Origin: Amia ocellicauda
Lineage: Eukaryota > Chordata > Actinopteri > Amiiformes > Amiidae
Direction of reading: 5' to 3'
Length of the DNA: 64,000 bases
Assembly: GCF_036373705.1 (NCBI RefSeq)
Contig: NC_089853.1
Coordinates: forward strand, 27,880,068 to 27,944,067
Both the position numbers and the translations under genes were made by a program. The notes beneath the pieces were generated by a model that was not told the origin of the DNA, searched no databases, and saw only the letters and a list, made by a program, of their open reading frames with translations. Positions 39,302 to 52,659 of the stretch are shown here, in pieces. Each line of letters begins with the position of its first letter. Positions within the stretch are counted from its first letter, which is position 1.

Positions 39302-42300
39302 TCACTCCCGCACGTAAATGCGCGTGCACACCACGTCATCAGCACCAAAAGTCTGCAACAGAAGCAGTAGGAAAAACATTATACATTTTTCTGTGTGTGT
39401 GTGTGTGTGTGTGCATGCATGTGTCTACTCTGTCAATTTGTCCCTTCTTGTAACTATCAACAATCATATTTACATTGGCGTGTGGCACACCTACAAAGAC
39501 AAGACAAGTCTTTTTATGCAGGTTCTGAAAATATTTTACTGATTATTCCGTCCATCTTGTGTTTGCTCCAAGTCCCCCATATTTTTTTCCCTTGGGAGAT
39601 GCTCTGTTAGCAAATCCAAAAGGACAGACGATTATACACGATACGGAAACTTCTATGTACTTAACTCAAGTTCACTGCCTGAGAATGCATGACGCGATTC
39701 ACATTTAATACTAGATTCCTTTAGAGAATGTCTTTATTTGGATTTCAGTTCAGCTGGCAATGGTTTATGTTATGTCACATATTCCAAGAATTAGGACTAG
39801 CCTCAGGTCTATAAAGTGTCTAAGCCCAGTTTCTAAGCATGATAATTTGATTTCTATATTTAAAGTCTGTCCCACTCATTTATTTTTCTTGTGATTTTAC
39901 TGTGTTTCCTTAGCCATCTGTGTTAAAGAAGCCATGTGTGTGTTGTATTGTCTATTGCCCATGTGGTTTAACAGAATTCTAGTTTACACTGTAAACCTGT
40001 GCCAGGATAGTGTTTGCCTTGGCTTCCTAATATGATCCCGGCATATTTAGCCACGGCATACGTGTCAGTCTGGAGTTGAACGCTATCAGTAAAACCTAGA
40101 ATAGCATTTTTACTCTGAAGCAATGATTTCAGTGAGATGTAAACTTACAAGATTGACATCTCCTATTTTTCCGGGATGTGAAAGTTAAGTAAATAGAAGA
40201 CTGACAGAAAAATATACAGGAGTTGTCTTTTATTAATGTCGAAAAGAGACAAATACCTAAGCCAAAGATTTATATGACATTCAACTGGAGAATATCCAGA
40301 AACATGGGACTAGATCTAATACCATGTTGTCACAAAGAATTGAAAAACGAAAGCCCTAGAATTCGTGGTTTTAGGAGGTCAAAGTTCAAGACAAGATCAA
40401 GACAACACCCATCACCCCTGTATCAAAAACATGGTGCATGGTAGATACACTTCAGCCTTCCTCAGTAAATCAGCATGTTTTCTTTGAAAGAAAAATGACA
40501 GGTATGTTATTGAAATAGCTGTAGTAACATGTAGAGATGTAAAATGCCAAGAAAATGTATTAAGCTGCTACATGCTCTTAATGGCCAGCCTTCATTCTGC
40601 TATATTAAAGTTACTGAGGAACAAAAGATACTTCTGTGCAATGAATATGAGAGTTTGTAGTTGAATTAAGAGGCTGCAATGAGGGTGGTTAATTACATCC
40701 AAAGGAGCTAACAGCTGAAAATTAGGACATCGTTGGCTGTAAAGTGTCTGAAACCAAAGATTTATTTGAGTTTGAAAAGTGCCATAAGTACGACTGCCAA
40801 CTACATGGAGCATCTGTATCCCAGTACACAACTGCAAGTCAGGAAATGAAGGAGTGCAGTGTCACGCGGCATTAAAGAATTGCATTTAGATGAGCCATCT
40901 GCTCTGCAGGAGCGTCCAGGGAGACATTACTGAGAGTAGGTTTACAGTGCCATTTCCACCATGATCAATTAACCACATTAACACTGGCAGGCATATTTCA
41001 AATTGCACAGTAGCAGTGTTTTAATTCACCCAAACTACTTAATGGGATCCAAAGTGTGTGGATCCAGCTGAGAGCAGCCCAAGTAAATGACCAACTTGGC
41101 ATTTCTTTCAGAGCCAGGTGGATCTTCAGAGAGCAGCTGCAGGGTGTTTTAGTTAGCACTGTTACAGACTCTAAAGCTTGAGAGATGTGTGATGGAATGA
41201 ATGACGCTTTTTCCTTTTCTCACTTAATTAATTCCATCTTTAGGTTAATCCGTCTTTAATTGTCAGTTGCTGATTGGTTTGTTGTGATTAGATTTGTCCA
41301 ATTGGGGGGATGGATCCAGCAACTTTCTTGTTTCTCTTGCGTTTTTGTGTTTAAGCTGTTAATGTGTCATTGGGTTTTGCTGTCTTGTAGACTTCCTGTG
41401 TTGCTATGGAAAATTATTAGACTTACTGACTGCAGTCTTACTCATTGTCTTCTGATTGCAGTCTTACTCATTGTCTTAATCAAAAAGAATGTTGTGCAAT
41501 GCTCTTTCTCTGATCTTCTGAAATTCAGGGATAATGCTTCTTGAGAATGATTTTGTGTGACAGTATGTGGTTTGCAGGCGGTTTCAAAACGTAGCCAAGT
41601 CGTAATCAAGCCTTGCCATGGATACATTTATTACAGAAAGATACGTTTATTTAGTTGAGTCTGAGGAGATCAGGCCTCCAGTCAGGTTCACTCAAAGTTC
41701 CTGAGAACTTATGCTCTGCATCATAAATCATCCCTTCAATCTCTCACCCCTTGGAAATTATCACGTGGCTCTAAAAAGTATTTGTTAAATCCATCCGGAG
41801 CATTAGTGCCAGAGATCAGCAAAGAAGCAAGAAGGGGCCCCTGTTTTTCTTTCACATTTCTCTTTGGGTGATTTAAAGCTTTTTTATTACAGATCCATTT
41901 ACACATGTCTTGGAGGTCAGCGCGAAATGGATATATTGACCAGGGTCATTGTACATTAGGACCCATAAACAGGACAGAATTCAGAAAGCAGTGAAGGAAA
42001 TAACAGCAGGCAATCACACGAATAGTCCAGCCAATCAGACATGTTACTAAGTGGCAAATTGAACTCAATAGCAATGATACTTATTTTTTAATTTTTTAAG
42101 TATATGATTTTGAAATTTCCAGTTTTCTATCAGTCATGAATATCTACTGATTTTGTGATGCTAAATGTGTATGCCATTAATTTACTGTTATACTTCATTA
42201 TCCATGCTTCATCCAAAGAATGTGAGCAACTATCAGGAAGACTTTCAAAGCTTTGGCACAAAAGCAAAATCTGTTTTCCCTCTCTCGCCAGCTGCTTATG

Positions 42301-45300
42301 TAACACATTTTTTTATTGAAGAATATTTATGATATTCCTCTTCCATAGCTTGAAGTTATTTTCCCTGTGAAGCAGCACAAAAAGTTTGATTATAGAAAAT
42401 ATATGGGACAAATTCTGTGCTGCATGAAAAAGCCTTGTGCTTGATACATTTAAATTAAGAAATGAACTGCTATTGTCATTCATTCATTTGATGCCTTTCT
42501 ACAAGAGCAGGGAGTTCTGTAATTGTTTTCTAAAAACTAGATTGGTGCCAGAAAAAGCCAAAATGTTTTTACATCGGAGAAGCCAGATTTACACAGGATA
42601 TTTACACATATCCTATCTGACCATGGTATTTTATTTGCTAAAAATAGTATAGCCTCTCAAGTTTGCACAAAAAGTGAAATAGTTTGATCCTAAAATATCA
42701 CTAAATATACACAACCATGTAAAAACTCATCAGTCTTCAAACATGTATTGAGCCAATAGGTTTTCATTGTTTTCATGGTTTTCAGATCTGCTTGTGATTT
42801 CAGACCGATTATCAGGCAGTTGCCAGTTGTTTAATATATCTCATCCCACGTGTGCAACACAACACACACAACGTTTGTAAAATAATTTCAGGAAAAGTGG
42901 GAGACTTGAAACAGAAAAAGGTAATCCCTTTGTGGAAAACAGATTTCTTAATTTCCCAGTGGGGTTACCAAACTTCAGTAATGAGTATATCTTCACTGCT
43001 AATAAAATGTCCACAACTCAGGAATTGGAAATTGCATTTATTGGTTCTGTGAAATGCTCCCCATATGGGCTATAAAATCCAGCAGATGTTTTTGACCTCT
43101 ACATTCACTTAATACTGTTGACAGAAATCAATCAACTGCGCAGGAAATAATGAAAAGACGCGATGATGCCTTTAAGACCTTTGCCCAAGGATTCTGTATA
43201 TCATGACATGTATATTCTTTTTTTTTCCGACTGAGGATTCTGTTAAGTGGAAATGGGAACTAAACTGCATGGAAACTCCCGATAATGCCTAAAACTTGTA
43301 TCAGAGAAAAACATGGGGCAAATTGTGTCAGTCTGCGTGCAGGGATTCCAATAAGAAGTTGTTCACATGGTAGAAAAACACATGACCATTGAAGAAATGT
43401 AATATTCAATTCACAGAATGTGAACCAATAGTATGGCTAAAGATCTGGCATGTGGTTTGCACAGTAAATAATACCAGTACTTGCCTTTTAGTAAAAGACA
43501 GCAAAGCCAGAGGTGCAGAGTGATTATAGTAAGTGCTCCCTGTTCCTTACTATTTATTCTGTTTGCTATATTAAGATGGACAGCATGACCAATATAATTA
43601 TCCTACTAGAGAGTTCTGGCTGCTGCACATGATATTTAATGTAATATAGTGCATGTATGGGGAGCTCAAGAGGCGTGTAATGTTAGGTAAAAGAAACAGG
43701 CTTGCATATCTTGCCATGAAGATGTAAGCCGTATAGGATTCACACCAGCAAAAAATACCTTTGAATAAATGCATTTCAGGTTAAATTGTAGTGTACCCAA
43801 GAGGTGTAGGAGGTTTTTCAAATGTCAGACTCCAGTGGTCTCTACTGTGTTTCACAATCTTTATCACATTTATATCCTGATGTTAGGCCACAATAATAGG
43901 AAGTGGTCAGTCTGAAATGTCTGAGTCTGCAGAGCCTTATTGTCTTATTGTCTGAGAGGTAGGCAGATCGGTCAGGCACATGATGTTACTTTGGCTCATG
44001 CAAGCAAGGCTGAAAATGCACTGCCCCTCAACCCCCTCTCTGGCTCTGTAATTCATACACGGGTTATTGGTACTGTCTGTTACTCAGACCAAGACATTTG
44101 CACATCTGAAATTGGCGGACTGAAGCCCTTTTTTTAAGGATATGAATATATTGGGGTGATGTACACATCAACCCTTCTGGCACGCACAAGACTTTGATCT
44201 TTCTAAAGCACAGCATTTTCAAATCTGTGGTGAATAAAAATAATTCTGTAAAGTGAAAGGTTTCCCATCTGTAACAGTTAAATATCTCACAGCTCTTACC
44301 AAGATCAGTTCATCACCTCTCAGTTCTCTTGTCCAGTAGGTTTTTGGACCGGTTCCACCTACTAGCGTCTGCTTGCAATACATCTTATTCTCAGTCTCCC
44401 AAGTCGCCAGGCTCTGTGGGCAAGAGAACAATCAACTAAGCATGATGCCACATACTTAACATCCCAGCAACACTGTTCCAGGGATGGAGAGAATTCATCT
44501 GACCAGGACCCCTTCATAAAGGGAGAACTACAGACAAGAGACAACATGATAAATGGGCAGCAGCATTCACTTTCACAATGCCCCCCTTCCAGCGAGGCAG
44601 TCTGAGACAGGCCCTTGCTCAAGATTACTGCACAGAGCAGCTGTCCTTGGGACCATTTCAAACACTGTGTGGAGCTGTGTCTAATTGATATCAGTTTTTT
44701 TTACAATATAAATTCTCGAATCTGCATTTCTGATGTGAAATTCAAGGGCTCTATTGGTCCCCAAAGGCCCGCCTCTCGCTACTCTGCCTCTGAGACAAAT
44801 CCGTGAAACAACTATTTCAGTTCTTACACCCTTAATTCATGAAAAGGCCCTTGTGACATCATTCCAAATCTTGAAGACTTCATTAACTCTGATCTATTTG
44901 GAACAGAGTTCAAGCTTTTTCCCTTTATTTTTTGGATTGGAGCATGTGAGTCAAGATCCATTTGAAGGTCACAGCAACATTTTTCTAAAATATTTTTTAA
45001 TAACCTCTCAATGAGAACAAAGCAGTCTTACTACAGGGGAGGGCATTTATCTTGAACATGTCTTTGCAATAAAATTATTTTGCCCAGAAGAACAGAAAAG
45101 GATCACATGTACACTATATATAAATATATTTAGTTTCAAATGAACTAATCTATGTTTTGAGGCGCAGTTATCCGACAACTGGTCTAAAGAGGGATAAAAT
45201 CCCATGACTTTCAATTGAAGAAAACAGCTGAATCAAGGTGGTTCTATCCAGCTGTCTCTACGTAATGGTTTATTATCTACATTTCTTTACACTTAAATAA

Positions 45301-48300
45301 TGCATTGGCAACTCGTTGATTCAGATGTCTAATTACTGACAAGTATAAGAGGCTTCCAAAAGTGTTTTATCTCTTGGTTTAAAATATCATCAATGCCACA
45401 CACGCTTACTGTTAAAACTTTATGTAGAAGACATAACTTAATCTGCAAGTGTTTTAGCTCCACTAAATCACCAAATTGACTGAAGCCAATATACCAAAAA
45501 AACAGGTGTTTACATGTATATAATAGGGTGTGGGGCCACCCTTGCCCTTAATGACAGCTGCAATACATTTACAGATGGACGACAGAACACTTCCTCATTC
45601 GGCACAGGCTGACATGCAGTGAGAGAAACTGGTCTCTGAAGTGTCTTATGGATTTGGTGTTACAGGTCATTCCAGCCATGTTAATCAGGATTGAAACCAG
45701 CACTGAGCAGACCACAACTTGGCTTTCATTTTTAGCTATACCTAACATGAAGCTATGATTTACTTTTGACTGATTTCTCAGAACTAGAATACTAAAGCTG
45801 GGATTTTGGACACTTGCAATGATAAGGATAGCTTCATGTTTTCTTGCTGTTTTCTCTGGTATTTCATGGTATGGCATCTCCAACATGCGAGTCCTCCACT
45901 ATATGGAACGCATTTCTTACTCCTGTGACCAAAGCACACCTGTTGTATTTGAAAAATGTATGTAATCTAATGGAGAGTCAATTGATGAGCAGGTGAACAG
46001 TGGGTGTTGTGACATTTATGTTTGGTTTCCTCAACCACCACAGACAAGGTTTGTCACCTAATGAATTAGATGGCAGACTTATTGTTAACAAGGAATTTTT
46101 TGGGATGCATCAGACTGCCTTCCTAAAATGAGGTCGTTACAGATTACATTTCTAGTCATGCCCTTTAGGTTGTAGTTCCTCTATTAGCCTGTGCAGTCAG
46201 AATGTTAATCAGCATATCAAAGGCTGAGATGGATTTTGTAATTCCTCTGTGCCCATCTTGAAGAATATTAAACATCACATCACATTACTCCAGTGCAGAT
46301 TGCTCATAATCTTCTTTTCTCCTTGCAAAATATGTTCCTCTCATGCCCCAAGTTAAACCTGCCAATTGAGGTGAACAGTCACAGACTTCCTCTGTTACTG
46401 GCAATACTGATATGCAATTCTGACTAATAACAGAATGAAAGTAGAGATTTGTTCTTTTAAAAAATCTTTTCATAAAGCTTTTTTTTTCATAATGTTAAAT
46501 AAACATTTTAATCTTCTTATCTTCTTGAATCTGAATCTGAACAGAATGGTAAACTCGCTTTCTCGTTGAAGAAATGTTCTTTTAATAATTTAGGGAAAGA
46601 ATGTAAAATGTGCTCTGGAAGTGGAAAACCTAAGGCTTTCATTAGTTTTTCCTCCTAATGCAATGAGGTTGTCGTGTTGGTGTTCTTGTGGGTATTTCAG
46701 TGGGGTTTGCCAAGCCTCATGCAGACTGGTGCAGATGGATCCTGCAGTAGCATTGCTGAGTATATCGCATCGGTGCTGAAGGCTGTGTTATTTTTTCTTT
46801 TGTTCCCTGCAGCAGGTGTATAATGCTGGAATCTGTCTCCATAGCAACCACATAAGAAAAGACCTAGATTCATCAAAGCAATTCCACCTGTACTATGTAT
46901 GTATGTAGTTAAACATTTAGTTTGTTTTGTCACCTCGGAAATTCATAACATCCTATAATCTAATAATTTTTGTTTTAGTAATTGTCATGCACTATCATTA
47001 GAGTAAGAGAGGCATATCGAATGGGAGATTTTATCCGAACCTTGTTGCTTTAGATCCTAAATGCCACTTTTTGTAGGGATGAATGATAGCGTATGAACTT
47101 TACTCATCAAATAACAAAATAAACACAAAAGAAACCATGCAAGAGAAGGATAAACTGGAAAGTCCTTGCTGAAAAGCAGCTGAAGGCTGCCCTGCAATAT
47201 CCTGGATCCCTTTGAGTCTAGAAGATTAAGAAGTGCTTTAACCAGGTGCCAGTGCCAATACTCAAAAGTTAATGTGTTGCGGCTGATTTACATGTAATCC
47301 CCTTTGCAACAGACACAGCCATGTTTGGGCTAATCGGAGGGCTGCAGGAGCTCAGCAATTGTGTTCAGAGCACGTTTGCTGGCTCCAAATCTGATGACTA
47401 TGCCGCCACTGCCTCCAGTCCCCAGGCATGAGGTCTAGAGGAACGGAGGAGACGTGCTTGACGATTTGAATGTCAGAGATGCACACGGGAGGTTCCCAGG
47501 ACCGCGGGCTGCAGTGTGGTTATCAGTGCCGATTGTCTGCGGCTTCTCATTGCTCCAGCAGCGCTCGTGCAATCTGTCTGTGTCAGAGCTCGAGGGCAAA
47601 GCCAATGAGATCACATGTGCTCAATAAGTGCTGGAGCTCATTATAAGAGCGCACAGCACTCTGCCTATCACTAATGTTCTGCTTCATGGGCTGGCCACAG
47701 ACACAAAGCTGAGTAGTGGCAGAAACTTCATTCCTGTGTTTTGGACACACACTATCACAGAAGCAGCTATGGTACTTTAGTTCAGAAACTAATAGTAAAA
47801 TATTTAATTGACTTTTAAAAGTCCTTTCCTGTTTGGGTTGGTCATGTTGTACAGCATTGAATCTTGTTTCATTCATCTGTCCCAGGATTCAGGCTCAGAT
47901 TTCCCACTCCTGGCCTCAGCCAGTTGTGATGGAACTCTTTCGCAGGGAATGGCCGGTGTGAATCGGCCCACTCGGATAATTAAGCTGTTTCCTTGCAGTA
48001 ATCGAATCGTACAGTGGTTAAGGTTGACACATTTCTTGCTGATCTGCTTTTAAAACATAACTGCTTAACACACGTGTGTGAAATATGGCAGACAGGCTTT
48101 CTGAACTCCAACACTTGTGGTTTACTGCATGGTGCTACCCTATTCATCTGTTCAACTTATGTGATTTTCTTCTTCTATTTTTTGCAGCCCCTGACTTATT
48201 ATAAGTATATATACAGAGACACGTGAGTGTATAGAAGCCTTTATCTCTGAATGGTTGCTTTGGTATTTAACTTAAGATTTCAAAAGATACTTTTTAGAAA

Positions 48301-50867
48301 GCACATGTTGATGAGGTCAATGTATTTAAATGTATATGGGGTAAATATTTGTGACCATGTGAATCTATCTAGAAGGTTTGGTTGTGAAGGCCAGGATTGA
48401 ACAGATCTGGCAGTCCAATATTTGTGACAGTACTGGTGTGTGAAACCAGTTTCAAATTATAATAAGTATGGATGAGGAATGAAATATAACTATTTTTTTT
48501 GTCAGCCATTAAGCCTCATGTCCAATCAAGTTAAAAGTGATCAGACTTATTTGAGCTGAAACATTCAAACTTCATGAGTAGTTACACATCAACTATAGAA
48601 GCAGATCTTAACATGGTGAACTGTATCTTTCTTCAGGGAATTCTGAAGTCGGCTTCTTGCAGCAAGTTGGACTGTAAAGAGAAACGTTTTGCTGGTTTCA
48701 TTTCGTGCTGCATCCCCCCCTCCCACCACCACCAATGATCAACTTTCAGCTACAACAATCCTACCCACCATTCCACCTATCTTTTGTTGGACTCTTAAGG
48801 AAAGGCCATAGCTTGTGTCCACATCATTAGTTGGGTTGCTCCCAGTGCTCAGTCCTGAGTGGTCTCTTTATAACACCCCTGTGTATGTAAAGAGTGTGCC
48901 CTGTCTCAGAGGCAATATGTCATTATTAAAGCCCTGATGCTCTCATTCACCCTGCCAGCTGAGCAATGGTAAGAAATATAGAGGTCAAGTGACTTGGCCT
49001 GTGGGTCACACAGTGTGTATTACTCTGATTAGCTGGTGTTCATATGTGTCCAGAGGCGCGCAGTGGAGGACTGCATGGAGTGTTTGAGGCTGTGACTTCC
49101 TCAGTGTGCAGCGAGAGACAAAGAGAGGTGATAATTGTGGGTGCTTTCCATCTATATTACAGCAGACATTCGTAAATTTTTATAATGCTAAACGGTTCCA
49201 ATGTACTCGAGTACTCGTGTATTGTAATTGTAATAACATTACCCTATACATGGGCTATACATTTGCATAGAGAGCTTGGAGCAGCATGCGGAAAACTGCT
49301 CTCTGGTCCTGTAAGGTCCTGGTTATGCCACCGTGAGGCACTGGCCATTTCTTACCCTGCATTTCCTGCCATCCACCGTCTCCTCTTCAAACTCCTCTCC
49401 GATGTGGAAGTTGATCTCGGTGGTGCGGACGGTGGTGGAGGTTTTGATGTAGAACTGCTCTCCGTTCTGCCTGATCTCTACATGGGGCTTCGAGGCAGCA
49501 GCCCCAGCCACCTTCCTCAGCATGGCGTTCACGCCTAAACACACAGAGCAGTCACATGAATAGAAATAATAACCAAAATCGAGCTTAACAACTGAACAAG
49601 CCCCGCCCTCTACCCTCCCTCCCTCAGACATCCTTGCTGACACTCTTTCTTTTGTATCTCAGTGCCACTTTTCAGAAATGCAGTCTCTGTGATGTGTCTT
49701 GGAAGAAGGGGTCCTTGCTTGCTTGCACTTATAGCAGTACAGATCTGTTCAGTAAATTACCAAGCATTGTGTAGCATAAGCACCAAAGGGAGGGTCACTT
49801 AATGTGCAAAACAAAATCTGTTGTAAGCATTGTAATGTTTGAGCATTGCTTTGAGCCTGAGGTGTCATCTGAGAATTATTCTCAAGTATTTTCCATTCCC
49901 GTTGCTATATTATGTGGCAATACATGGTATGAAATGGTAAATCTTCAAAAAGCAAAACAGCAATGTGGTCAAGCTCGGTACAGCCTTTTCATGTTGTTAT
50001 AGTGCAGCAATTGGCAGAATACAATTCTTTTCACATTAAAATGAATTTAAGGTTTTAAAAATTCTGACCAAGCTTTTAAAGTAAGAATTTTGCATTGACT
50101 TTAACCACTAACGTGTTTGCACATATAAATTATTTGATTTTCTATCTATAATGGACTATTACTGTCTATCGTTGTGTTGACATAAACAGTAAAAATGAAA
50201 AAATTAAAGGACATGAAAACATTTATAGAATAATTATAGCAGTGTGAACTGAATATTCAGAGCCGTTCAATGCCTGTACAAATAGGAGAATTTTAAACAT
50301 TCAGCAGAAAAATTAAATGTTTAACTCAGGATTGCTTTTAACACAATTACATGCCCATGGGAGCTCTTAAGAAACTGACACTGAGCACTGGAAAAAGAAT
50401 TTGTGGAATTTTTCAATTGCAGCCCATCTGAGATTTCAAATATTTGTCTTTATTAACAATAAGCTCAAATAAAATGGCACTTGTCTCTTGGAAGATGATT
50501 GCTTGCGCATTAGGGAAATCTCAAGTTATAGAATAATTCCTTTCTTTGTTGTCTGTTACCCTGTGACTCTACTAAAAGCACTGGCTGCACCTTTTGGTTG
50601 TCTGGCCCCAGTAAGTGGTGTAAAATCTCCAGTGAATTATCTGCATGCCAGGGCAGGGAAGAGCCCGTTCTCTATCATCTCCTCTCTCTAAAGGCACATC
50701 TGCCATTCTGCTTCTTTTGTCACCCCACTGAAATGGGTAAAATGATCAGCATGGATCTACTTTCAAATATGTTTGTGTTTGGAGAAATCTATATATTTCA
50801 AAACAATTTCTCAACAGTAACTGTACATTACTGCTATATTCATGTTTTCCTTGCCTCTCAGCCATGT

Positions 50868-50906
<39 letters not shown>

Positions 50907-52380
50907 CCACAGTACAATCTCAGAATTATATATAGTATATCGTTTACAGGTTTGCAATTATTCTTTCATTGTGCATTTTTAAATCTTGGTCTTTTCTGAA
51001 TGAGAAGGAGAGGAAAATAGCTTCCCACTGATTTTCATTTACCTTTTTGTTTAAAAAAATAAACATGCCAGGAACATCATTATCAATTAATTCCTATCTA
51101 TTCTCCTAGGGCATGCCATAAATTAGACCCTGGTTTAAATCTAAAACCCAGTCTGTTTTTTGGCGGAACAGAAATCCTTCCATTAATGTCTTGTTTTATG
51201 TTGGTAGCTCTTGTTTAATTACGCCTTAGATTATGCCTCCTGTTTCTCTCATTTTTCTTTTTCTTACAGAGAAGGTTTCTTTCCGCGAGGTATTAAAATA
51301 TGCTGTTAAGGCATTGGAAAATCTCAGCTTCATTTATTTTGCTGACTTAGCCTACCTCTAGTCATTTCTTCCTAATTCTTTCACCCGCATAAAAAAAATA
51401 AAAAAAAAATGGTGGGCAGCAATAAACTGCTCATGTCCTGCTCAGTTGGTACTTCAATCTTAACTAATTTCCGTTGCCTTTATTGTAATAAGGGTACTTC
51501 AGTTGTATCCCATAATATAAATGAGTGTTCCAGCTTTCAATTGCTGCATCTCTGGATTTGCTGCCTGATGAGTTATTTATGAAAACCCTCCTGAATAACA
51601 AAGGTTAACAAATGTATGTATTTATCTTCAGAATATAAGTGCATAATACTGATGGGACAGCTGTATTGCCTTTGATAGCTATGGAGCATTTGGAATGATC
51701 TATCTGTTTTATTTTTCATCTTAAATCTTTTTACATACATAATCTAAACTAATTTTCAAAGGAATAGATGGAGGGACAGCTATTTCTGTTGGTAGACAGT
51801 ACATCTTTAAAATCAAATACACCAAACTATGAGATTTGGCTGATTGATTATACTGTCCTGCTATCAGCCCTCTGTTCTGTTCAATCTGTACCACATGTTC
51901 TTCCAGCCACCTATTTATCTCAATGCCTGTGCTATGGATAAAGACTGAAATCCAGTTAGGAGGCGTGCAAAGGCAACCCCAGTCACTGATGGATCTCGTA
52001 GATTTCAGCTGGAAACATTCACCCCCTCTTAATGAAGGTCTGAATCTGGTTCATTCCCTAAAAAAAACAATACATTGTCTATTTAATTGGATATCCTCCG
52101 TGCTGTGGCTCTTATCTCACATATATATATTCGCTTTCCTGCCCATTCTTTTTACTGGGCGAAGACTATGGCTCTCGTCTGAAGTAGAGCAATCAATCCA
52201 GGATTTAAAGCTTTGGTGAGTTTCAAGGCATGCAATCTTCTGGGGGGATTTTTAGGATAATTTTAGTGATGTGCAAGCAAGGGAAAAAATGGGAAAAAGC
52301 AAGGTCTTACCTAGAGCTTTAAGAAGTTCATCAAAATTCTCACTGCTCTTCATCTTCCAGGTTCCGGCAAAGTTGGGCAT
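39302..52380 (-). CDS. crabp1: CRABP1, cellular retinoic acid-binding protein 1 (4 exons)
   Basis: Complete gene on the minus strand. Coding exons: 52311-52380, 49356-49534, 44300-44413 and 39302-39352. All introns are GT-AG and in phase (70+179+114+51 = 414 nt), giving 137 residues, exactly the length of human CRABP1. It is a cytosolic beta-barrel lipid carrier that binds all-trans retinoic acid and shapes its signalling and breakdown. The start [20 protein letters not shown], the [13 protein letters not shown] strand and the end [16 protein letters not shown] identify it. The ligand-carboxylate residues Arg112, Arg132 and Tyr134 are all present. The exon pattern is that of the whole fatty-acid-binding family. 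CRABP2 is less likely given the [12 protein letters not shown] end and the skic8 neighbour. Its introns are 2.8, 4.9 and 4.9 kb. Confidence 0.97.
39353..44299 (-). other. crabp1: crabp1 intron 3
   Basis: 4.9 kb with no other exon recognised. It contains a (TG)11 tract at 39392-39413, just past the exon 4 acceptor. Otherwise it is ordinary AT-rich sequence. Confidence 0.7.
44414..49355 (-). other. crabp1: crabp1 intron 2
   Basis: 4.9 kb between exons 2 and 3. It holds a degenerate dispersed repeat near 45500-46010 and a compact GC-rich block at 47290-47610 that may be a regulatory element. A further CpG-containing block lies at 47885-48010. Confidence 0.65.
45500..46010. repeat. degenerate dispersed repeat in crabp1 intron 2
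   Basis: The phrase gggtgtggggccaccc near 45527, followed by cttaatgacagctgcaatac, resembles the end region of a dispersed element known from fish genomes, but there is no intact open frame. The class and limits are uncertain, and the call rests on recognition of the phrase only. Confidence 0.35.
49535..52310 (-). other. crabp1: crabp1 intron 1
   Basis: 2.8 kb, AT-rich, with a (GT)13 tract at 50874-50900. No other coding or repeat signal is recognisable. Confidence 0.7.
50874..50900 (+). repeat. (GT)13 microsatellite
   Basis: A GT dinucleotide tract in crabp1 intron 1, between short AT runs. Confidence 0.95.
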
Positions 52381-52514
52381 TTCTGTAGCTGCTGAGGGCT
52401 GTGTTGGAGCTGTGAATGAGGAGTCTGGACGCAGTGTCTTGTAGTGTGACAGAAAGAACCTGCTTCTTAGTGCTTGGTGCTCTGCTCTCTGCTCTTTGCG
52501 CTCTCTCTCACTCA

Positions 52515-52520
<6 letters not shown>

Positions 52521-52547
<27 letters not shown>
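52521..52547 (-). repeat. (GA)13 tract in the crabp1 leader or promoter
   Basis: A pure CT repeat on the plus strand, GA on the crabp1 strand, 141-167 nt upstream of the crabp1 ATG. It would be transcribed if the TATA-like element at 52633-52641 is used. Confidence 0.9.
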
Positions 52548-52548
<1 letters not shown>

Positions 52549-52632
52549 CTTCTGCCTCATCTGTGCCACTAGTTATAGCAACTGTCTTGGGTCTGAGTCA
52601 CAAAGTTCCCTCCCCCTGAAAGCCCTATCCAA

Positions 52633-52641
52633 TTATATAAA
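52633..52641 (-). promoter_or_regulatory. crabp1: TATA-like element of crabp1
   Basis: TTTATATAA on the minus strand, about 253 nt upstream of the ATG, with ATTGG directly downstream of it on the same strand. It would put the start near 52605. The surrounding sequence is not CpG-rich, which fits a regulated promoter. Inferred from motif and spacing only. Confidence 0.4.
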
Positions 52642-52659
52642 CAAGGCCCCAGTTAAAGA

